A stretch of 43,478 nucleotides of DNA from Gloeophyllum trabeum ATCC 11539 (taxonomy: Eukaryota; Basidiomycota; Agaricomycetes; Gloeophyllales; Gloeophyllaceae), in the NCBI RefSeq assembly GCF_000344685.1, contig NW_006920414.1, positions 1 to 43,478 of the forward strand, written 5' to 3'. The notes under the pieces were generated by a model. It worked only from the letters and a program-made list of their open reading frames with translations. It had not been told where the DNA came from and did no database searches. Made by a program: the position numbers and the translations under genes. Each line of letters opens with the position of its first letter. Position 1 is the first letter of the stretch. Below are positions 1-11,719 of this stretch, in pieces.

Positions 1-186
1 ATCCATGCTTTGTCGCTTTCTTATCCATCCCCTTGCCTAATACTCAGAAGTCTTTCTTGAATGCCCCACATAGTTCTCATCTCATTCCCATACAATCCGT
101 TATACCCACACTCGTTTCTATGCTACAACTTCCCTTCATCCAGTGCAAACTATGTCTTGAGTAATTGCCTGTTGCTAAGTTGAAGT

Positions 187-950
187 CTGAAGACTGAGCA
201 GTGGAGTTTGGGGACTTTGCTGCTTAACAGAAGGGCCTCATAAATGCTTGAATCTTGGGATATCAAAAGCCCCAGCCCACCTGCTTCAGATTTGAGTCCA
301 AACAATGCATGATAAAGTGGGCTTGCTGCTGAACATTGGTGGAAAGTAAATGGAGCACTTTGTGGACTCCAGTTCTTAACTTAAGATGTGTGTACATGCT
401 TGAATAGGAGGATGGAAAAATACCCAATGTGCTCACTTCACATTTCAGCTCAAGTAATGCATAACAAAGTCAGCCTTCCCGTGGATATTGGTGGAGGGTG
501 AACGGTGGACTTTGGCATGTTCAGTGCTTGACAAAACAAACTCAGAGGTGGCTAAATAGGGGATCACAACAAACCCCGGTGCAATCGCATGAGTTTCAGA
601 CCCCATCGATGGTCAACCGAGCCAGGCTGCGACCCGATGGAGATCGGTGGAGGGGGAACGGTGGACTTTGGGGGCTTCGGTGCCTGACGAAACAGGATCG
701 GGGGTGCAGGAATAGGGGGTAGCAAGAACCCCCAGACCGATCACATGAGTTTTGGACCCCATCGATGGTCGACTGAGCCAGGCTGTGACCCGATGGAGAT
801 CGGTGGAGGGGGAACGGTGGATTTTGGGGTGTTCGGTGCCTAACAAAACAGGATCGGGGGTGCTGGAATAGGGGGTAGCAAGAACCTCCGGACCGATCGC
901 ATGAGTTTCGGACCCCATCGATGCGCGATCTCTGCCTGTCAGGCCTGGCG
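187..950. repeat. Tandem repeat array, about 152-156 bp units, roughly five copies
   Basis: The anchor 'ggtgg' followed by a G/A-rich stretch recurs at about 338, 490, 646 and 802, giving spacings of 152, 156 and 156 bp. The three right-hand units (490-645, 646-801, 802 to about 950) are close to each other and share a 'cgatggagatcggtgg' block and a 'gaccccatcgatgg' block. The units starting near 338 and near 187 are much more diverged but keep the order of landmarks (gcttgaat, a short A-rich run, a '(c/t)agtaatgcat-aaag' segment). The array therefore decays from right to left. Short open frames inside it follow the repeat period and are not genes. It could be a minisatellite or the remains of a subterminal repeat. 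Confidence 0.75.
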
Positions 951-1200
951 GCACAAAAGCGCCCGCGGGGGGCCGGGGTGCGAGAATGGCGGGTCGGCGC
1001 GTGCCAAGGTATGCCTCAGCGTGCGCGTAGGCCGACCCCCAGATAGTCAGTTAAGCGTGCCGTTGGTAATTCCCGCGAGCATCGCTAGGCCGTCCCAGCG
1101 ACCGTTCCATATGGGTAGGGGACGCGGTTTCTCTAGTACATTGTCTGGTCATGCCCTTACTGACACCTCCGTTCTGAAGCTCATCGGGCTATTGCTATAG

Positions 1201-1613
1201 GAGCAGCCCATCCGTACCAATATCAGCCGCATGCCAATCTCGCCAGTCCTTCCCCGAGCATTCCACATCAGTTGACTCCATTTACGACCAACTCCCCTCA
1301 GCTTACGTTCGGTACAACCGACCAGTTCACGGCTTATGCCGGGTCTCCCGCCTACTTCGAGAATGACCCGCCTGCATCCTTTTCGGATGGGACTGCTGCA
1401 GTCGCGGGACCATCTACTTGGGCGTTGCATCCGAGTGACCAACAGGTACCCAACGGGTTTACTTCTATCTCTGCAAATGATGTCGATATGTCCGCGGAGA
1501 TGGACGGACTTGGAGATGATGCTGATGCGGACGGTGCTGGTCCAGATTTTGGTGATGATGCGGACCACGAGTTAGATGCTGCTCTCGCTGTCGGAAAAAT
1601 CAGAAAAGCATGA
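1201..1613 (+). pseudogene. C-terminal exon of an unrecognised acidic protein; upstream exons not found
   Basis: An open frame runs from a good splice acceptor (tatag ending at 1200) to a stop at 1613. It has protein-like composition: an N-terminal part rich in Ser, Pro, Thr and aromatics, then a strongly acidic Asp/Gly/Ala-rich tail ending in a short basic KIRKA end. There is no ATG near its start, so it would be a last exon. The 950-1150 sequence holds no exon that I can join to it with confidence. No family is recognised. It could be the tail of a degraded gene, or of a transposon-borne gene given the repeats on both sides. Whether it is expressed cannot be told from the sequence. Confidence 0.35.
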
Positions 1614-1637
1614 TATTGCTATACAATGCCAGATAAT

Positions 1638-2334
1638 GCACTGATAAGTCAATCAGGTTTGAGGAGAGTTATCGGGTTCAGAAATGATTGAAAAGCGCAT
1701 ATAAGCCTCCATCAGGCTGATCAGGCCTGACGGGGGTTACAAGCCACTATAAGGCATGATAAGCGCGGATAAGGCCATGGGTCCCAGAAATGAGAAAAAG
1801 AAGAGCCACTCACGCCACCCGATGGTCATCGACACCACTATCTAAGACGTCACTTTAATACAGGTACTTGGACTTGATTCGAACGAGCGGCCTTGAGTTG
1901 AACGATGATGATATATGTAAAGACTAACGATATAACTACTACACTACGCAACAATAGCTGTGTGAGTCTCACATTGGTATATATATATATCATACATACT
2001 GCCTTACCGGGCGACTCGTAATTACCGTCATTCGCGCTCATGTCCTCTGACGTACGGCTCTTGTAGATTTCGCCATAACTTTAGACTTAGACTATAATGC
2101 TACCGTAGTCAACATGCCACCTTTAAAATACTCAATCCGTGTAAAGGCTACGACCGTATTTCAAGATGTTTCCGATGTACAGGATCTACTACAGAATTCC
2201 TGTGATATTACAGCACCACCAGAAGCCCCTACCTAATCCAAACCTGACAACACCTGATAAGGGCTTATCAGCCTTGAAACATAACATTATAATGCCTGAT
2301 CAGTCCGTCAGGTTCTGTCAGGGCTTATCAGTCT
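1638..2334. mobile_element. Possible small non-autonomous DNA transposon remnant
   Basis: The 9-bp sequence ACTGATAAG at 1640-1648 appears inverted as CTTATCAGT at 2324-2332. Related TGATAAG/CTTATCA, CTGATCAGGC and CCTGAC(G)G motifs cluster within about 130 bp of both ends (for example 1705-1735, 1755-1770, 2254-2271, 2294-2316) and are absent from the middle. A perfect 8-bp inverted repeat with a 2-bp spacer lies at 2254-2271. Dense subterminal repeats with inverted ends are typical of hAT-type non-autonomous elements. I see no matching 8-bp target-site duplication and no transposase frame, so the ends and the class are uncertain. The middle includes a short (TA)n run near 1978-1990. Confidence 0.35.
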
Positions 2335-2819
2335 TTTCCAGATTTTCCGACAGCTGGGGGTAAAGGGAAGCAGCCGGCGCAAAAGTAAGTATTCGCGTGA
2401 ATACTTAGGAGGGCAAATGTAGGAGCTCGCCATGTACGATATACGTTTCTCATTGATATTCCTTTCTTAACGTGTATGTACTTATATGGTTGTTTGATTC
2501 TCTTTCGAGTCCTTTACTTCTATTTCTAGTTAGTGTATTATTACTTCGAGTATATAAGACTTCGTGCATCTTTCATGGTTCTTTCTCTGCGAATCAAGAG
2601 ATTACCTGGTCTTTGCTTGTGTGATCTCGCCTTTCGTAAACGAAGTACTCGTATCCTGTTGAGAACGTCTAAGTCCTCTTAGCTGAGTCTCAACATAGAT
2701 GTTCGGGCGCGGTCCTCGCAAACGCCGTGCCCGTTACACTGACTTAAAGACTGTTACATTAAGTACTGTAGACAAAGCAACTATAAGAAGCAAACAAGAT
2801 CAGGGAAAATTTGGAGGGT

Positions 2820-4083
2820 CTATTCATCATAGCTGTCATCATTCATCAGGTGCGTAAGAAGGGAGCTATCGAGTGCACCTGCAGCGAAACAGGATCAGCC
2901 ACACGAAAAGGGAGCGGGGTTGTCGAGGCGAAAACAGCGGAACTCCGAACCACCCTCGCGTCATAGCGGCAAGTACCGATGGGGCGCGAGTCAGGAAGTG
3001 TGATATCAGACACCGCGAGGCGCAGTCCGCACTCGACGTCGACCGACAATGCAGAAACGAGAAATGACAAGAACAAAATACTCACGTCCACCTTTCTTTC
3101 CCTTATACCTCAGCAGCGGCGACTTGCTCGGTGACCAGCCAATCCCACTCGAGCTAAAACTCGAAGACGCGGAATCGAAGAGGGACGTCGAGGAGGATGG
3201 GAAGGATAGAGAGTAGTTGAGTGGTCGAGAGGGGGTGGACAACGGGCTGGGAGGATATCCCGAAGCAGAAGCGCGGAATGGGAACTGCGATTGAGAAAGA
3301 GAAGCCGACGGGGAGGTCTATTGAAAAAGGCGTCAGTGTTACAGTGTGATTTTCGACGTACGCGATACGTACACTCGTTGACGCTCCTAGCAGCTTTCGC
3401 TTCGAGCCGCTACTTGGCGAGCTCGTCGGCGTGAATGCAACTTTCTTGCGGGAAGACGCAGGCGTCGGTGGTGGTGGTGATGGCGGGTACGTGAGGGCGT
3501 ACAGACACTGGAGAATGTTGAGGAAGAGGAGGGTGAGGACGGCGAGCTCTGCTCAAAACATGTCAGCGAATCGTTGCATATCCGTGTGCCGGCCGAGAAA
3601 GAAGAAGGGTAAGGCAGACGGCACGTGCGACAACTCCTTCACGTCCTTCACGCCCCGAAAAGAGCTAGAGCTGAATACGAAACCCATCGCTGCCCAACGA
3701 AAAACGAAAGCTCGCCCTGACCGGCCACACGATGCACCGGACTGATCTGCTCGCCCGAAGCACACGAGTGACTCGCTCTGCAAAGCGAGCGGCGCTCCCA
3801 GGCTTTATGTAGTACCCAATAGTGGCACTCCCTCCCTGTCCGGTCAAAAAGGGTCGCTATAACACTCACCGATCACGTTCACCCACCATCCTACGGGCCC
3901 GACACCGTACACGCTTATATCCTTTGCAAAAGCCACCCTCCAGCATCTAACTAGAGACAAGGGCTTGATGTCCAATAAGTAGACGAGCAGGATGAAAGAC
4001 GACATTGCGAGGCCCGAGTTGCGAATGCGAATCACGGCCTCTGGCGGTTGTGGCTTAATGTAGTCCGCCAATTTTCTAGGCAT
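2820..4083 (-). CDS. POM34-like nuclear pore membrane protein
   Basis: Probable integral membrane nucleoporin of the fungal Pom34 (NPCC) family, which anchors the pore complex in the nuclear envelope. Exons: 3870-4083, 3373-3548, 3086-3317, 2820-2878; introns of 321, 55 and 207 bp; 226 residues. A conserved-looking segment with KPQPPEAVIRIRN is followed by a first hydrophobic helix (about residues 24-40). A second (about 58-88, joined across intron 1) leads into a long Ser/Pro-rich tail with repeated SPL/TPSRPLNYS-type motifs and a RYKGKK element, ending in an acidic ...DSYDE. Two helices and a serine-rich tail match the family. The start is uncertain: the frame stays open upstream with an ATG at 4308 (301 residues), but that extension is Arg-rich and looks non-coding, or an upstream exon may exist. 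Family assignment rests on architecture and remembered motifs. Confidence 0.65.
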
Positions 4084-4630
4084 CTCGAGGAACTCTTCGA
4101 GAGAAAAGCGTGGATAAAACCTATGGCTTGATGTTCTGTCGTAGTTGTGAGGATCCCGAGAGTTTTGAAGACCGGGAGACGTCGAAGAGCGTTGAACGTG
4201 GAGGCGGAAACAGCGGACAAACGGGAGGCGGAAGCGAAGCGCGCGTACACGTGATCGTGTTCTGCGTGGCGGGCGAAGCGAAGCGGGGTAATATACGATC
4301 GACCGCATAGTAACCTCGGTTTGCAATGCTCCACCAATAATCCTGTGGCGCCCTGGCCATCCATAGCTACTAGCCTTCAAGGGACAAGCTGCAGCTTTTT
4401 ATTTGCAAAAGAGATTATGCCGGCAACTGGAACATATAATCCCATAATTTTCATACGACCGGACTTCCGTTCCCATGTACGCGTCTGCCTGCCAATTATA
4501 CGGGGCGTGATACTGATATACAACACTTTTTGATGATGCACGGAAGATATAATTGAGTTTAATAACCTACGGTACCAAGCGCATCGTCACTTTTTTCTAC
4601 CCACCCCTTCTCGAGTCCGCTACCACCAGG

Positions 4631-7600
4631 ATGCCTAGCGCGACAGCAGCAAAGTCATGGCGTGAAATGGCGACAAGACCCGACACGCTTCCGGATCACT
4701 TCGACGAACGCATTGACCCATCCGCCATTTTCCTTCTTCCCCACAACCCAGACACAGGCGAACCCGGTGAAGTCTTCGTGACCGCCGGAAGGTGCGACTG
4801 GTGCATCCAGGTCCGACAATGGTGCAGCAGAGGACAGCCGTGCCAAAGGTGCAAGGGCAGGAGGTGCGTTTACTCGGACGATAGGCCCCGGCCCCTTACA
4901 GGTTACTACGAAAGCGGGACGGGCAAGGCGTGGAAAGTGAGGGACCCGAGTACGAAGGGATACAGAAGGCCGGGACCACCTGTAAAAAGGAAGTCGGTCG
5001 ATGTGCCGGTCAGGCTCCTTGTCCCCGAAGAACTCCCCGCTAAGCGTGTACGGCGGACGCGCTTCAGCTTACCCCTCCTTCCGTTTGAAGACGAGATCAT
5101 AGCCGAGGACGAACGTTTTCTTCGGCGAGGTAAGGCTGCTCGGCGCAAGTCCCTCGCTCCAAGCTCCATACGACCGAAAGACGACCCTTTTATAATCGGC
5201 AACAGCGACGACAACGGCGCTGATCCTGATGCAGTGGAACCCAAGCTGAAACGGTCACGAAAGCGCAAGAGCGATGCAGCCGACTTTCTACCCGAGCTGA
5301 GTAGCGCAGACCCGGCCTCCGGCACCTCGCGCACACGACGCAAATCGGACCGTGTCGAGAAGGAACCACTAAGGAAAGATAGACGTGCGTGGTCAGTGTC
5401 TAACACTGCGTTCTATTTCTGAACGTCTATTTCACATAGGGACGAAACGTCCACTGACTCCCTGGAAGGTTGTCAAGCCGTCGAGTGAGTCTGTCCAGCC
5501 ACCTTTCCGGTTTGCGACGTGCAGACCACGAATTTGGACGTCCGTGAGTATTTTCTCTTCATCTCGCGCTTGCTCATCAACTCTGTGCGGCCACCCAGAG
5601 TCACACCGAACTCCTCGAAGTCTTTCCGGCTCTCTCCACAGCCACGAACGACGTCTGGTGGGACGAAACATCGCTCCCTACCCGTCCGGTCGTCGTTCTG
5701 CGCGGTCGGGCCTGGCACGGCGACGGGTGCGTCGACGGAAAACAATGGCAAGTCAGCTTGTGAGTATTACCTGGACTGACGTTCTTCCTAGAGGAGGTTC
5801 CTAACAGACTCCCCGATTCGTCGCCTGTAGCGTTCGCGATTACCAGGCGCCCGTTCCGCCAGACGAACCTCAACCTTACACTACTGTCGAGAGAACGGCT
5901 TCTCCTTTTCGGCAACCACTGGTAATTCGGATACCGCCTGCTCATGCACGACATGAGTCTCCCTCGCCCCCCTCCGCCCCTGACGAGCCGCTCTCCCTTC
6001 GTCACCGACGTCTATTACAACAACCGGAAGGTCTCACCCCAATGACGGAATCATCGAGCCCCACGCTCACGCCGGTGCCTCTCATGCAGGAAGGTCAGGA
6101 CCCCGGCGGTGCACGCGATGAAGCCCTTGCTCGTCATCTGGGATATTCACCTGACAGGGACGCCTCGCTGACGGATACTACACCCAGCGCGTTTCTCCCA
6201 CTCCCGGCGGCGGGAGCGCAAGCACACGCTTGTGTACCTGTTTTGGCCGGTATGTCGCTCCACAGGCGTCTGGAGGCCGTCTCCCTAGGACCGCTCGACC
6301 TCTCGCGCATGAATCAGTCGCCGTCTGATCCGTCTCTTCAAACAGAGGAGGGGCAAATCCCGCCGCCTGACCGTATCTTCACCAACGAGTTGCTATCCTT
6401 GCCGGGGGAACAGTCTCGTTCCATCTTCCCATCGCTCACGACAGGCTCTCCTGATCCCCTGCTTGTGCTTCCGCCTCTCTCCGACAGCCTGCGTCCTACC
6501 TTGAACCGTGCCAGCTCGAGCTCAAGTTCTGCGAGAGACGACTTCGTCGGCGCGTTCGGCTTCCTTGACGAGACACCTTGTGCACGGTCTTCTCCCGCAA
6601 TGGCCTTGCTGACGAGTAGGTCTCCCGATGCCCTGCTCGAGATCCCGCCTCCCCCGGATAGCCTTCGTCCTCCCTTCACTCGCACTGAATCAGGCTCCAG
6701 TCTAGCCAGAGACGACTTCGTCCGGGCGTTTAGCTTCCTTGACGATACAACGGACACCACTATCGCAGATCCGCATCCTTCGGCAGGTGACGGCAAGCCA
6801 TCGCTCCCCACCCCTCCCGCAACACCCGCCTTCAGGCTCGAGGCCGATTCTTGTGACACGCTACTCTTCCCCTACACCATCAACCCAGAGCAGATGCTCG
6901 CGTCCACGATACCGATCCCCAGCCCGCCCATCACGCCCAGCAACCGAGCCGCAGAGGCACCGAACCTATCTCAGCCAGCCGAGTCCAGCAATACAGAAGA
7001 GGAACTGGAGTGCCCCGATGAAATACGTGCGTTGATGCGTGCGAAGTCGGAGGGTGTGACGGTGGTGCTGATCGCCGAGCGTGAGTGGCTTGGGCTCCCT
7101 GCTGATGCCGCGGGGAAGGAATGGGGATGCTCTATGTTGGGCTACTTTGCGGTCTCTGAGTATTCGGTAAGTCGCTTCCCGGTACTGACGTCCTCATAGT
7201 TTCCCCTAAGTTCCTTAATGCTTAACCGGGTCTTCTCTATCCAGCGCGGAGTCCTTTCACCTCCCCCCGAGGAGCAGAGACTAAACGCCAAATGTATCCG
7301 CTGGACGTTCAGGTTCGAATGGGCTCCAGACGGTGATACGATATTGCTCGCTGGGGACGATGCGTATGACGCCTTCTTCAATGCTCCGCCGTCTTCTCCA
7401 TGGTGGAACACCGCGCTCCCCGTGGCCCCGCGTCTACCTCCTGAAGAACTGGAAGAGGGCGAGATTGAGATGCCCGACGATGCGCAAGGGGGTATTATGG
7501 ATACGTACGAGTGCTCCGTCCTACAGGATGTAGTCAGCCGTTCCGCGCTAGGATACGGAGCTGCGGACGACCCGCCGATGGCTGGGTGGTATTGCCGAGC

Positions 7601-9053
7601 GTGCGGGAAGCTGAATTTGACCCGCTGGCTAAGACACCAAGAGTGCGATAACTGTCCCGTACGTATCGTTTCGTTTGCTTGTGCGCTAAGCTGTTTCACC
7701 TTCATTTACGGCATCACGGCTCTCAAGGTACCGGACGTCCCACAATCAGGTTTCGCCGTCTGCGTGGACTCGATCCGTACCCACATCCGCGCGGGCGACA
7801 CCACGATATACGACCGCTCTCTCAAGTGGCGGAAGAGGGCCCATGCGGGCGGCGCCACGCTACAAACCATCGAGTTCCCACTGCTCCCCGACGGACTTGT
7901 GAACGCCAAAGGCAAGGGGAAGGAGACGTTCGGAGTGCTGAAATACCTCAACCTGAATAATAGGCGGGAGCTGCAGCGCGAAGCGTCCGAAGCGTTCCTG
8001 GGGGTACAGGCGGATGCGAGGATGGCGAAGTGGGTAGACGGCGCGCACGGGCGTCGGCTCGGATGTGAGTATTCGTTGCCTCGTCGCCACGTACACACAC
8101 GAATGTGGCTCTCTTCAGATCACAACGCGTGGCGGTACCTTGCAGGGCGCGGACATGTCCCGCACGACGGCGAGGTCGTTACAAATTGGAACGACGTCCC
8201 CGAGAGTATTCATACGTTGAAGTGTATCATGCTCGATAGGTGCCGAGCGAGCGGCGAGCCGACAGCGCGAATCGACCAGCTGAGCGTGCTCGTCTGGATG
8301 GGCAGTGGGCGGCGCAGCGTGAGTCGTATCTATTCTCTCTTGCCATTCTTCGACTCCGCGAATATGCCACATACGTCCCAGCGTTTTCGAGCATTCAGAC
8401 TTGATTAGACTTTATCATGCTCTCTCGAACGCGATTGGCTGACTATGTTTGACGCGAATAGGGAATCAAGTTTCCGAAGAGGGACCGGCCGACTGTCATC
8501 CTCTGCCTCGGGAATGACTTGACGATCGACGTCTTTCCTCAGGGCAGGGGACGGAACGCGATTGCGGCCGCGGTGCAGGAAGAGCGCTCGGCAGGGCCCG
8601 AGTTGGCGACTGAAGTGCAGGCGGATACGGCGGGCGATACTGTGAACCTGTCGCAGATGGAGATAGTTCCTGAGAGAGAGCGCGAGATGCGGCTGATAGA
8701 GGGCAGCGAAGACGCTCTCATGCCTCCTCCTCCAGCGCCTGCTGTTGTGCCTGCCACCGCCAGCCGTCCCGCTCCAGGAAAGAAGACTGCGCAAAAGAAG
8801 GATCCGTCAGTGCTCGTCACGCTTGCTCACGGGGACGCGCTCGTATTGGCTGGCTGCGACTTTGAGGTACGCTCCTCCTTTCGGATTCGAGGCGCCCATA
8901 GATCGGAAGTACTCACGCCGCGAGATACAGGTGAATATCGAGAGGAAGGGTATGACTATGAGTGGGTGCAAGTGTCCTCGGCGAGCTTGGACATTGACTG
9001 AATCTTGGTTGACAGTGATTATCGGCGCACACATCCCGGACGAAGGTAATTGA
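4631..9053 (+). CDS. Large zinc-cluster protein with RanBP2-type zinc finger; expanded polypore-type family of unknown function
   Basis: Ten exons (4631-5384, 5440-5543, 5599-5759, 5831-7166, 7245-7658, 7728-8064, 8119-8318, 8462-8866, 8931-8961, 9016-9053) give 1259 residues with every phase matching. Residues 55-79 form C-x2-C-x6-C-x5-C-x2-C-x4-C, a Zn2Cys6-like cluster, followed by basic, NLS-like sequence. A long Pro/Ser-rich low-complexity region follows. Around residues 900-922 is W-x-C-x2-C-x3-N-x9-C-x2-C, a RanBP2-type finger. The C-terminal part has a GRR...KFP...RP.VILCLG strand pattern, a disordered insert, then LAHGDALVLAGCDFE and a GMTMMIIG end. That end recalls the beta-helix core of AlkB-like oxygenases, but I cannot identify a metal-binding HxD/H set. 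The family is, to my recollection, lineage-expanded in wood-decay polypores. A DNA-binding nuclear role is inferred. The ATG at 4631 is the first in frame; the frame is open upstream without another ATG. Confidence 0.8.
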
Positions 9054-9474
9054 CGGCCGTGCTTAAAGCATAGGCTGATTGAGTGCTGGCTCCTCGTAAC
9101 TTAATCATGTTGAACATATTGCGCCTTGATAAAATGACATTGGGCATTTGAGCGTCGCAGAGACTCTCTACTTTGGATATATCACACCGCAAACGTCCCG
9201 TTGCAGGACATCTCGGAGGCAGCCAATGAATTGTGGCAGCCGCAGTGGACCAATGCGAGTCCACAAGTCCCCGGGCCGGGCGTAGGGGACTAGGACGCGA
9301 TCACGTGGAATAAATCATTTCTCGCGTGACGTGGGGCAAAAATAACATGTAGCGTATAAGGCAATCGTACGACCGCCCTATGCCTCCTACAAGTACTCCT
9401 CCCGCCGCCCTCTTCTCCTTCCAACGCCCACGACACGTCCTCGTCGTCCCCCAACCCAGTCGCCGTCGCCCGCC
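9054..9474 (+). promoter_or_regulatory. Squalene synthase upstream region with E-box, CCAAT boxes and TATA-like element
   Basis: The 421 bp between the zinc-cluster gene and the squalene synthase ATG contain two CCAAT sequences (near 9221 and 9250), a TCACGTGG E-box at 9301-9308, a second GTGACGTGGGG at about 9326-9336, and TATAAG at 9355-9360, about 115 bp before the ATG. Pyrimidine-rich sequence follows up to the start codon. Sterol regulatory (SREBP) factors in fungi bind E-box-like or TCAC-containing elements, so sterol control is plausible, but no perfect sterol response element is present. No gene is seen in this stretch. Confidence 0.4.
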
Positions 9475-11469
9475 ATGACCGCCCTCTCGATGCTCGCGCT
9501 GCTCCTCACCCACCCGCTCGAGTTCCGCACCCTCGTCCAGTTCTGGCTCTACCATGACAAGAACAGGGATCTCTCTTCGCCGTCGGAGTTTGCGACGTCG
9601 GGCTGGGACAGAAAGTCCATGCGCCGCTGCTGGGAGTTTCTCGACTTGACCAGTCGTAGTTTTTCCGCCGTCATCAAAGAGTTGGACGGGGATTTGGCGA
9701 GGACAGTGAGTAGCCTTTTAATTTATTGCTTTCATTCCTGGGGGACGGGGCAGCCCTGCGTTCGCTCTCAGCTATGGCTGCGCGATGGAGGGGCCGCGGG
9801 ACGCACCTGCATCGCGAGGCGTTCTCACGGTTTGTCAGTTCACATTTCCATTGGATGTGTGGACGGGCAAGTCCCTTAATCTCCGAGCGGAATACTCGGA
9901 GGGGAAGCGCCTGTATCATACGTATACACCACTGCCCCCATTGCACGTTCCCTGCGGATCCGAGTCCGTCAGTGAAAAGTGTCTATCAGCTCGGCTCCCA
10001 GGCACTCTGTCCGCTCTATCCTCCTCGGCCCAGAAATAGCTCACGTTCCGCTTTGCTCAGATATGCATGTTCTATCTCGTCCTGCGGGGCCTGGACACTA
10101 TCGAGGATGACATGACAATCCCGGACGACATCAAGCAGCCCCTCCTCCGGACGTTCCACGAAAAGACCGTCACGCCGGGTTGGACGTTTGATGGGTGCGG
10201 CCCGGATGAGAAGGACCGGCAGCTGCTGGTCGAATACGACGTCGTGGTCGAGGAGCTCAACCGAATAGCGCCCGAGTAAGTCGCTTATCTGCTTAGATCC
10301 CTCCACAGATCACTAACCCCCCTAACACAGCTGCCGAGAAGTCATCGTAGACATCTGTCACAAAATGGAAGTCGGCATGGCCGACTACGCGCACAAAGCC
10401 GCCACGACGGGCTCCATCTACATCGAGACCATCGCCGAGTACGAGCTCTACTGCCACTACGTCGCGGGGCTCGTCGGGGAGGGCCTCTCGCGGCTCTTCT
10501 CCGCGACGGGCAAGGAGGCCGACTGGCTGCAGTACCAGCTCGAGCTGTCCAACTCGATGGGTACGCTCCTGCAGAAGACGAACATCATCCGCGACTACCG
10601 CGAGGACGTCGAGCAGGGCCGCTACTTCTGGCCGCGCGAGATCTGGGGCCGCGAGGAGTACGGCGGGTTCAAGGAGATGAACGAGTTTTACAAGCCCGAG
10701 AATACCGAGCGCGCGCTGTGGGTGCAGAGCGGGATGGTCATTGACGCGCTGCGCCATGCGGAGGACGCGTTGGACTACCTCCGGCTGCTGCGCAACCAGA
10801 CGGTGTTCAACTTCTGTGCGATCCCGGCGACGATGGCGATGGCGACGCTCGAGCTGTGCTTCATGAATCCGGAGATGTTCCAGCGTAATATCAAGATTCG
10901 CAAGGCCGAGGCGGCCAGGGTGAGTCTCGTGGATTCGCCTCTGCGTGATGTCAATACTCATTCACCTTTTTTCAGCTCATCATGCGCTCGACCAATCCCC
11001 GCGAGGTTGCGTACATGTTCCGGGATTATGCTAGGAAAATACACGCCAAGGCCGTCCCCTCAGATCCCAACTTCCTCCGTCTGTCCGTCGCCTGCGGGAA
11101 GGTGCGTTCGAACGGTTGCATCATCATGCCTCTTCTGACCATCACCCTCCCCAGATCGAACAATGGTGCGAGCGGCACTACCCGTCCTTCGTGAACGTCG
11201 CGCAGTCGAGGGGGGGCGGCAACGCAGCCCAGATGTTCGACCCCCTCGACGCGCGCACGCGCATCGTCAAGCTCGAGCAGGAGCGCGACCGCGCCATCGC
11301 CCGCGAGAAGCGCGTCGCGTCCTACCTCGCCAACGGCAAGCCCGCCCCCGCAGAGCCCGCGGGTGCCTCCACATGGGAGCTGTTCTCCTTTGTCGCTGCC
11401 GCGTTCCTCATCGTGCTGTGCGGCGCGCTTGGGGTTGTCTGGGTCGTCCTAAAGTTCACACAGGACTAG
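9475..11469 (+). CDS. ERG9: Squalene synthase (farnesyl-diphosphate farnesyltransferase)
   Basis: Condenses two farnesyl diphosphates through presqualene diphosphate, with NADPH, to squalene, the first committed step to ergosterol and triterpenoids; acts at the ER membrane. Exons 9475-9705, 10061-10275, 10331-10919, 10976-11101, 11155-11469; 491 residues, the usual length for fungal homologues. Seen directly: the first Asp-rich motif DTIEDD (89-94), the KAATTGSIYIETIAEY block (171-186), YCHYVAGLVGEGLSRL (189-204), the second Asp-rich motif NIIRDYREDVEQGRYFWPREIW starting at 233, the RSTNPREVAYMFRDYARKIHAKA block, and a C-terminal hydrophobic anchor (about 462-487) followed by a short tail. 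No catalytic motif is missing. Intron 1 is 355 bp while the others are 53-56 bp, so it may carry regulatory sequence. It converges with the RCC1-PHD gene, stop codons about 250 bp apart. Neighbours are unrelated to sterols. Confidence 0.97.
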
Positions 11470-11719
11470 GAGTAGCACCGGCGGGGACTGATACTGGACA
11501 GTTTACATATAGTCGTTGTAGATTACTGATATACCTTGTACTGCTTTCGTCTTTGCACCATATAATGCACGCATTTTGCGTGGTCACGAAACGCTATCGT
11601 GACACACGGTTGTTCACATAAATAACCAATTGCTATAACGATATCCCAAACCGAATACAAAACGATAGTAGATACACGGAATGTATGATCAACATACACG
11701 CCCAAATCCCAGTGACGAT

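Noticed and set aside
498..954. Short frames with an internal repeat (WRGNGGLW...)
   Set aside because: They follow the 156-bp tandem DNA repeat and occur on both strands.
5485..5524. A 40-bp intron (gtgagt...cag) inside exon 2 of the zinc-cluster gene
   Set aside because: It would be unusually short for this genome and would leave a 19-bp exon that breaks the phase with the next exon.
10293..10961. Long minus-strand open frame of 222 codons
   Set aside because: It lies opposite squalene synthase exon 3; it is a shadow produced by GC-rich codon bias.
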